A stretch of DNA of 64,000 bases, taken from an uncultured Sulfitobacter sp. GTDB lineage: Bacteria > Pseudomonadota > Alphaproteobacteria > Rhodobacterales > Rhodobacteraceae. Under the pieces are notes generated by a model that saw nothing but the letters and a program-made list of their open reading frames with translations, was not told where the DNA came from and did no database searches. Position 1 is the first letter of the stretch. Each line of letters opens with the position of its first letter. Shown one piece after another: positions 60,365-64,000 of this stretch. Both the position numbers and the translations under genes were made by a program. Location of the stretch: contig CALFWM010000015.1 in the NCBI GenBank assembly GCA_937928635.1, positions 26,331 to 90,330 on the forward strand. The letters run 5' to 3'.

Positions 60365-60756
60365 TCACGCCGTCTCACAAGGTGCGGATCTTTGTGGCCA
60401 GTGATGCCCCCTCTCAGCAGATTGCGTCGCAATCGCCTGCCGGGCAGTGGTAGGACTTCCGCAAAGGTCATGACGGGCTGGCCGCCTTGGTGCAGAGCCA
60501 GTTACGCCAGAAGCCATTCGATGGGGCTGTCTATGTCTTCCGCGCCAAGCGGGCGGATCGTCTGAAGCTGATCTATTGGGACGGGTGCGGATTGGTGATG
60601 GCATACAAGCGGCTGGAGGATAACAGCTTCACATGGCCCGCGATCAAGAATGAGGTGATGCGGCTGGAACTGGCCCAGTTCGAGGCGCTGTTCGCAGGTT
60701 TGGATTGGCGGCGCGTGCGCCCTTTGGAGGTGGCAGCACCAGCTGCGGCGGAGTGA
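60361..60756 (+). pseudogene. IS66 TnpB, interrupted by an in-frame TAG
   Basis: From GTG 60361 the frame reads HKVRIFVASDAP, then an atypical SQQIASQSPAGQW and TAG at 60451-60453, then returns to family sequence DFRKGHDGLAALVQ, KRADRLKLIYWDGCGLVMAY and FEALFAGLDWRRVRP. Normal TnpB passes almost directly from VAS-P to VDFRKG, so about 36-42 extra in-frame bases including a stop have been gained. The protein of about 115 residues cannot be made whole without stop readthrough. IS66 TnpB is needed for transposition in characterised members. Confidence 0.8.
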
Positions 60757-60800
60757 CTCACAGCGGTCTTTGCACGAGTCATTGTGCTATAGTATCGGGC

Positions 60801-62312
60801 ATGACTGCACCCGATGAATTGCCCAACGACATTGCCGAACTGAAGGCAATTATCCGTGCGCAGCAGGACCAGAATGCGCGGCTTGAGGCACTGGTCGCCT
60901 CGTTCAAGAAGGCGCTCTTTGGAAGTAAATCCGAGAAGATTGACCCGGCCCAGTATGAACTGGAACTCGAGGATATCGAGACCGCCATCGCGCAGGTGGA
61001 GGCCGAGATTGACGCCGACGCGCGCACCGCGCCTGTGCGGCCAGCAAAGCCGCGCCAGACCAATCGCGGATCACTGCCCAAACATCTGGAGCGAGTTGAA
61101 GTGGTCATTGAGCCAGAGCTGTCTTGCGCCTGCGGAACCGAGCGTCATGTCATTGGCGAGGATGTGAGCGAACGGCTGGACATCATCCCGGCCCAGTTCC
61201 GGGTGATCGTAACCCGCCGCCCTAAATACGCTTGCCGATCCTGCGAAGGTGGGATCACCCAGACCCCGGCGACTGCCCACATCATTGCAGGCGGCATGCC
61301 AACCGAAGCCACGCTGGCCCATGTGCTCGTCTCAAAATACGCGGATCATCTGCCCCTTTACCGACAGGCCCAAATTTACAGCCGCCAGGGGCTCGATCTG
61401 GATCGTTCGACCCTGTCCGCATGGGTTGGAAAGTCTGCGTTTGAGCTGACCCCCATTTATAATGCCCTGATGGCCAATCTGAAGCGCTCCACCAAGCTCT
61501 TCATGGATGAAACAACCGCGCCAGTCCTGTCCCCAGGGCGGAAAAAGACCAAAACTGGATATTTTTGGGCGTTGGCCCGTGATGACAGGCCTTGGGGTGG
61601 TGATGATCCTCCCAGTGTTGCCTTCACATATGCACCGGGACGCTCCGGTCAGCATGCCGAAAATATTTTGAAAGGCTTTAGCGGCATCCTGCAGGTCGAT
61701 GGTTACGCAGGCTATAACCGCTTACTCAAACGCCCAGTTCAGGACGTGACACTGGCCTATTGCTGGACGCATGCTCGCCGCAAACTGCACGACGTCACGC
61801 AATCTGGCGCGGCACCAATCGCACAGGAAGGCTTGGCGCAAATCCAGGCGCTCTATCGCATCGAAAAAGATCTGCGGGGCTTGCCTGCCGACCACCGATA
61901 CGCTGCACGGCAGGACCGCTCAAAACCCATCATAAAAGATTTTGAGCTTTGGCTTGCCCAAAGCCGCGCCCGCGTCTCAGCGAAGCCGCCAACCGGAGAA
62001 GCCCTGAAATATATCGCCAAATACTGGGACGGGCTGATCCGGTTCCTCGACGACGGTCGCATCGAAATCGACAACAATCCCGTCGAGCGCACCATCCGTC
62101 CCATCGCCCTCAACCGCAAAAACGCGCTCTTCGCCGGACATGATGCCGGGGCGCAAAACTGGGCCGTCATCGCGTCCCTCATCGAGACCTGCAAACTCAA
62201 AGAGATCGAACTCCACGGATATCTGTCAGCTGTTCTCACCGCCATCGCACAAAGACACAAACAAACCGATATCAACGAACTACTGCCCTGGTACTATGCC
62301 AAGCCCGTGTGA
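60801..62312 (+). CDS. IS66-family transposase TnpC
   Basis: 503 residues, the DDE transposase of IS66. In order: an N-terminal leucine-zipper-like helix (LKAIIRAQQDQNARLEALV), the zinc-finger-like CACGTERHVIGEDVSE / CRSCEGG, the core with FMDETTAPVLSPG (first Asp), LQVDGYAGYNRLL (second Asp), the CWTHARRKLHD helix and NPVERTIRPIALNRKNALFA (Glu). The ATG at 60801 is preceded by a fair ribosome site. The gene itself looks intact. Confidence 0.93.
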   Translation: MTAPDELPNDIAELKAIIRAQQDQNARLEALVASFKKALFGSKSEKIDPAQYELELEDIETAIAQVEAEIDADARTAPVRPAKPRQTNRGSLPKHLERVEVVIEPELSCACGTERHVIGEDVSERLDIIPAQFRVIVTRRPKYACRSCEGGITQTPATAHIIAGGMPTEATLAHVLVSKYADHLPLYRQAQIYSRQGLDLDRSTLSAWVGKSAFELTPIYNALMANLKRSTKLFMDETTAPVLSPGRKKTKTGYFWALARDDRPWGGDDPPSVAFTYAPGRSGQHAENILKGFSGILQVDGYAGYNRLLKRPVQDVTLAYCWTHARRKLHDVTQSGAAPIAQEGLAQIQALYRIEKDLRGLPADHRYAARQDRSKPIIKDFELWLAQSRARVSAKPPTGEALKYIAKYWDGLIRFLDDGRIEIDNNPVERTIRPIALNRKNALFAGHDAGAQNWAVIASLIETCKLKEIELHGYLSAVLTAIAQRHKQTDINELLPWYYAKPV

Positions 62313-62327
62313 CCGGCGCACCGCTTA

Positions 62328-62571
62328 CTCTGAGACATACAGTTGCTAGGAAGTATGTAGATACGGATTGCATTTCACTATTCATCCTAATGCCCGGTAT
62401 CGGAAATTGGATGGTCTACCACAACGTAGAGCGGCCCCATCCGACGCACGGTGTATTTACGCCGGATGAGGCCTATGGAAGCAAGACCAAACCCATGAAA
62501 TTGGCAGCCTAAATCAAACCCTGATCCACCTTAAGCTGGCTGAAATCTGGTCTAAATCTAGAACCACCTCT
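62328..62571 (+). mobile_element. IS3-type debris with a 20-base palindrome arm
   Basis: Bases 62329-62348 repeat the arm of the palindrome at 21874 with two differences. From about 62400 the frame reads GNWMVYHNVERPHPTHGVF and TPDEAYGSKTKPMKLAA with a stop at 62512, the C-terminus of an IS3-family OrfB transposase. It is followed by an IS3-like end region (CACCTTAAGCTGGCTG). About 35 codons are left of a protein near 280. It separates the IS66 element from the adhesin gene. Confidence 0.65.
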
Positions 62572-62578
62572 CTCATTT

Positions 62579-64000
62579 CTAAAGTAGTAAGCTACCGTTG
62601 TCGTGAGGTTCCGGTTCCTCAACTAGCCTCACTTGTGGTGTTGCATTTTGGTATGTCAAACCGGGGTCGTTGGTCTGTCCGCTAGCATTTACGCCCGACG
62701 TCGGAACCGTAGTTGAGCTTGAGTTGTTTTGCGAGAGGTTGAACAAATCGATCGTGTCACTGTTCAGCATCTGCTCGAGAGCATCGTTATCGCTTTGACC
62801 GGCCGCCGGAATTTCAGAAGAAAACCGCATATCATCCTGAAGCTCAACCACCGATCTCAAATCAACATCTTCGGACTGTACACCATTCAGAAGCACCTCG
62901 ACCTCGCCGATACGGAGCATCAATCCTTCCTCCAACTGTTCCGCATTCAGGACGCTGCCTGCTTCAAAACGACCACCAATCTTGTCGACAAAGGTTATCT
63001 TGTCCTCACCGCGACCGAAGTCGGTAATTACATTACGTCCTTGTTCGTTGTGGAACACGAAAGTGTCGTTACCCCGACCACCGGTGAGGGTGTCGTCTTC
63101 GCCACGGCCTGTCAGGATGTCATCGCCTTTCCCGCCAAACAGGATGTCGTTTCCATGGCCGCCCGAGATGAAATCATCCCCCTTGCCACCTTTGATAACA
63201 TCGTCATTGCGGTTGCCAAAGAGACGGTCATCTCCACTACCACCTTTAATGTTATCGGACCCGATCCTCCCGTCGACACGGTCATCACCGTCACCCGCAG
63301 AGAATGTGTTGTCGCCACGATCACCAACCAGATAGTCCCGGCCAGATGTGCCCACATTCGGGCTTTCTGCAGCGGCCATGATGACCTCAACCGTGGCCGT
63401 TTCCGTTCCACCCTTTCCATCGGAAATTGTGTAAGTCAACGTGGCAGTCTGGGCCGTCGTCACACCATCTTTGGGCGTTACACGAAGCTGGTTGTTGACA
63501 ATGTCGACTGTGAAGTTTGGATTGTCAGACATCGCATTGGTCAGGCTTAATTGATCACCGTCCGCGTCCTGATCATTTTCCAACACATCAATACGCTTTG
63601 ACTGGTTGTTTGCCAGGAACAGTTCGTCATTTTCGGCGATAGGAGACGTGTTTGGATCCTGCACAGGTGCGGCGGCGATGTTGACAGACAGCGTTGCCGT
63701 GTCGGTGCCACCCTTGCCGTCCGAGACCTCGTAGGTGATGCTCGCCGTCTGCGCCGTGCTGATGTCAGTCGGGTCGACCATGATCTTGCCATCGACAATC
63801 CGCACGGACACGTTGGGGTTGTCAGAGGTGGCATTGGTGATCTCCAGCGTATCGCCATCCGGGTCCCGGTCATTTGCCAGCACGTCAATCATGGCAGTCT
63901 CATCATGCTCTAGCGAAACCTCGTCATTGCGCGCATTCGGATCTCGGTTTGGATAGTTCGCACCATCCGGAAGATCGACCATCTCGCGGACATTGAAGTC
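62579..64000 (-). CDS. RTX/cadherin-like calcium-binding adhesin, C-terminal part
   Basis: The 5' end is outside the window; 473 residues are visible. Two cadherin-like repeats come first, each with an Asp-rich start (LANDRDPDGDTLEI and LENDQDADGDQLSL). A block of RTX nonapeptides follows: GGSGDDRLFGN, GGKGDDFISGG, GGHGNDILFGG, GGRGNDTFVF, which bind calcium as a beta-roll. The end is an extension with FGRGEDKITFVDKIGG and a Ser/Asn-rich tail. Such proteins are normally secreted by a type I system after calcium-free passage and act in adhesion or as surface proteins; no secretion gene is visible here. The stop lies just beside the IS3 debris. Confidence 0.88.
   Translation of the reverse strand, partial: DFNVREMVDLPDGANYPNRDPNARNDEVSLEHDETAMIDVLANDRDPDGDTLEITNATSDNPNVSVRIVDGKIMVDPTDISTAQTASITYEVSDGKGGTDTATLSVNIAAAPVQDPNTSPIAENDELFLANNQSKRIDVLENDQDADGDQLSLTNAMSDNPNFTVDIVNNQLRVTPKDGVTTAQTATLTYTISDGKGGTETATVEVIMAAAESPNVGTSGRDYLVGDRGDNTFSAGDGDDRVDGRIGSDNIKGGSGDDRLFGNRNDDVIKGGKGDDFISGGHGNDILFGGKGDDILTGRGEDDTLTGGRGNDTFVFHNEQGRNVITDFGRGEDKITFVDKIGGRFEAGSVLNAEQLEEGLMLRIGEVEVLLNGVQSEDVDLRSVVELQDDMRFSSEIPAAGQSDNDALEQMLNSDTIDLFNLSQNNSSSTTVPTSGVNASGQTNDPGLTYQNATPQVRLVEEPEPHDNGSLLL

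Larger units (their letters stand above)
59888..62327 (+). mobile_element. IS66-family insertion sequence with three ORFs
   Basis: Complete between inverted repeats: GTAAGCGGTGCGCCG at 59888-59902 and its exact reverse complement ending at 62327, 15 of 15 bases. It carries tnpA, tnpB and tnpC in the usual order. IS66 members make 8-base target duplications, but the flanks (GGAATAAC left, TCTGAGAC right) do not match. Its left neighbour is a truncated IS66 and its right neighbour is IS3-like debris, so a rearrangement has removed original flanking DNA. tnpB contains a stop, so mobility is doubtful. Confidence 0.9.

Overview
The window reads as a chromosomal segment of an alphaproteobacterium of the order Rhodobacterales, most likely the marine Roseobacter group. 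This rests on recalled family and gene-order knowledge, not on a search. Supporting features are moderately high GC, an Hsp20 gene followed by a DUF1150 gene, the run lgt / MidA-type methyltransferase / pgeF, an Lrp-family regulator divergent from trxB, a fused sulfate adenylyltransferase-APS kinase, a class IIA HAD phosphatase, a Hint-domain protein, a CtrA-type box and a CIRCE element before groES. No rRNA, tRNA or CRISPR array was seen.

Layout. 1-5.1 kb: the 3' end of a cyclopropane-fatty-acid synthase gene, two unknown minus-strand genes and carB. 5.3-8.3 kb: a relic of a selenium-binding-protein/methanethiol oxidase gene, a sensor kinase gene split by an in-frame TAA, and its response regulator. 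8.3-14.3 kb: an aminotransferase, an ornithine-cyclodeaminase relic, a delta-class carbonic anhydrase, a KAS III enzyme, arsH with an overlapping regulator-like gene, and tdk. 14.3-25.9 kb: mostly housekeeping (2-hydroxyacid dehydrogenase, csaA, proC, ubiK, lgt, MidA-like, pgeF, trxB, sulfate activation), plus a small CtrA-boxed gene that is easy to miss. 26-32.2 kb: Hsp20/DUF1150, purEK, a lone phnM with a lipase, a Nudix hydrolase and a DMT permease. 32.5-37 kb: a response regulator and cytosolic histidine kinase, then groESL with CIRCE. 37-48.5 kb: TraB/GumN, DUF2161, a lipoprotein, two frameshifted genes, ppaC, a HAD phosphatase, a MaoC hydratase, ribF, YcgN-like, threonine aldolase, a hydrolase/isomerase pair and prs.

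48.5-64 kb is the accessory part. It holds an H-type lectin and then a compact three-gene cassette (49361-57765). The first gene encodes a 1353-residue protein built like mammalian soluble adenylyl cyclase: two cyclase domains, a STAND-type ATPase and a TPR-like tail. The other two encode large paralogous FAD/NAD-binding oxidoreductases with hydrophobic inserts. This is the best candidate for an undescribed system. Beyond it lie a Nudix scrap, a DJ-1/PfpI protein, a frameshifted LysE exporter, two abutting IS66 elements, an IS3 scrap and a truncated RTX/cadherin-like adhesin gene.

A theme of the window is gene decay. At least seven coding sequences carry stops, frameshifts or internal deletions, some at homopolymers, so sequencing error and genuine pseudogenisation need to be told apart. 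Several small palindromic repeats recur in intergenic DNA.
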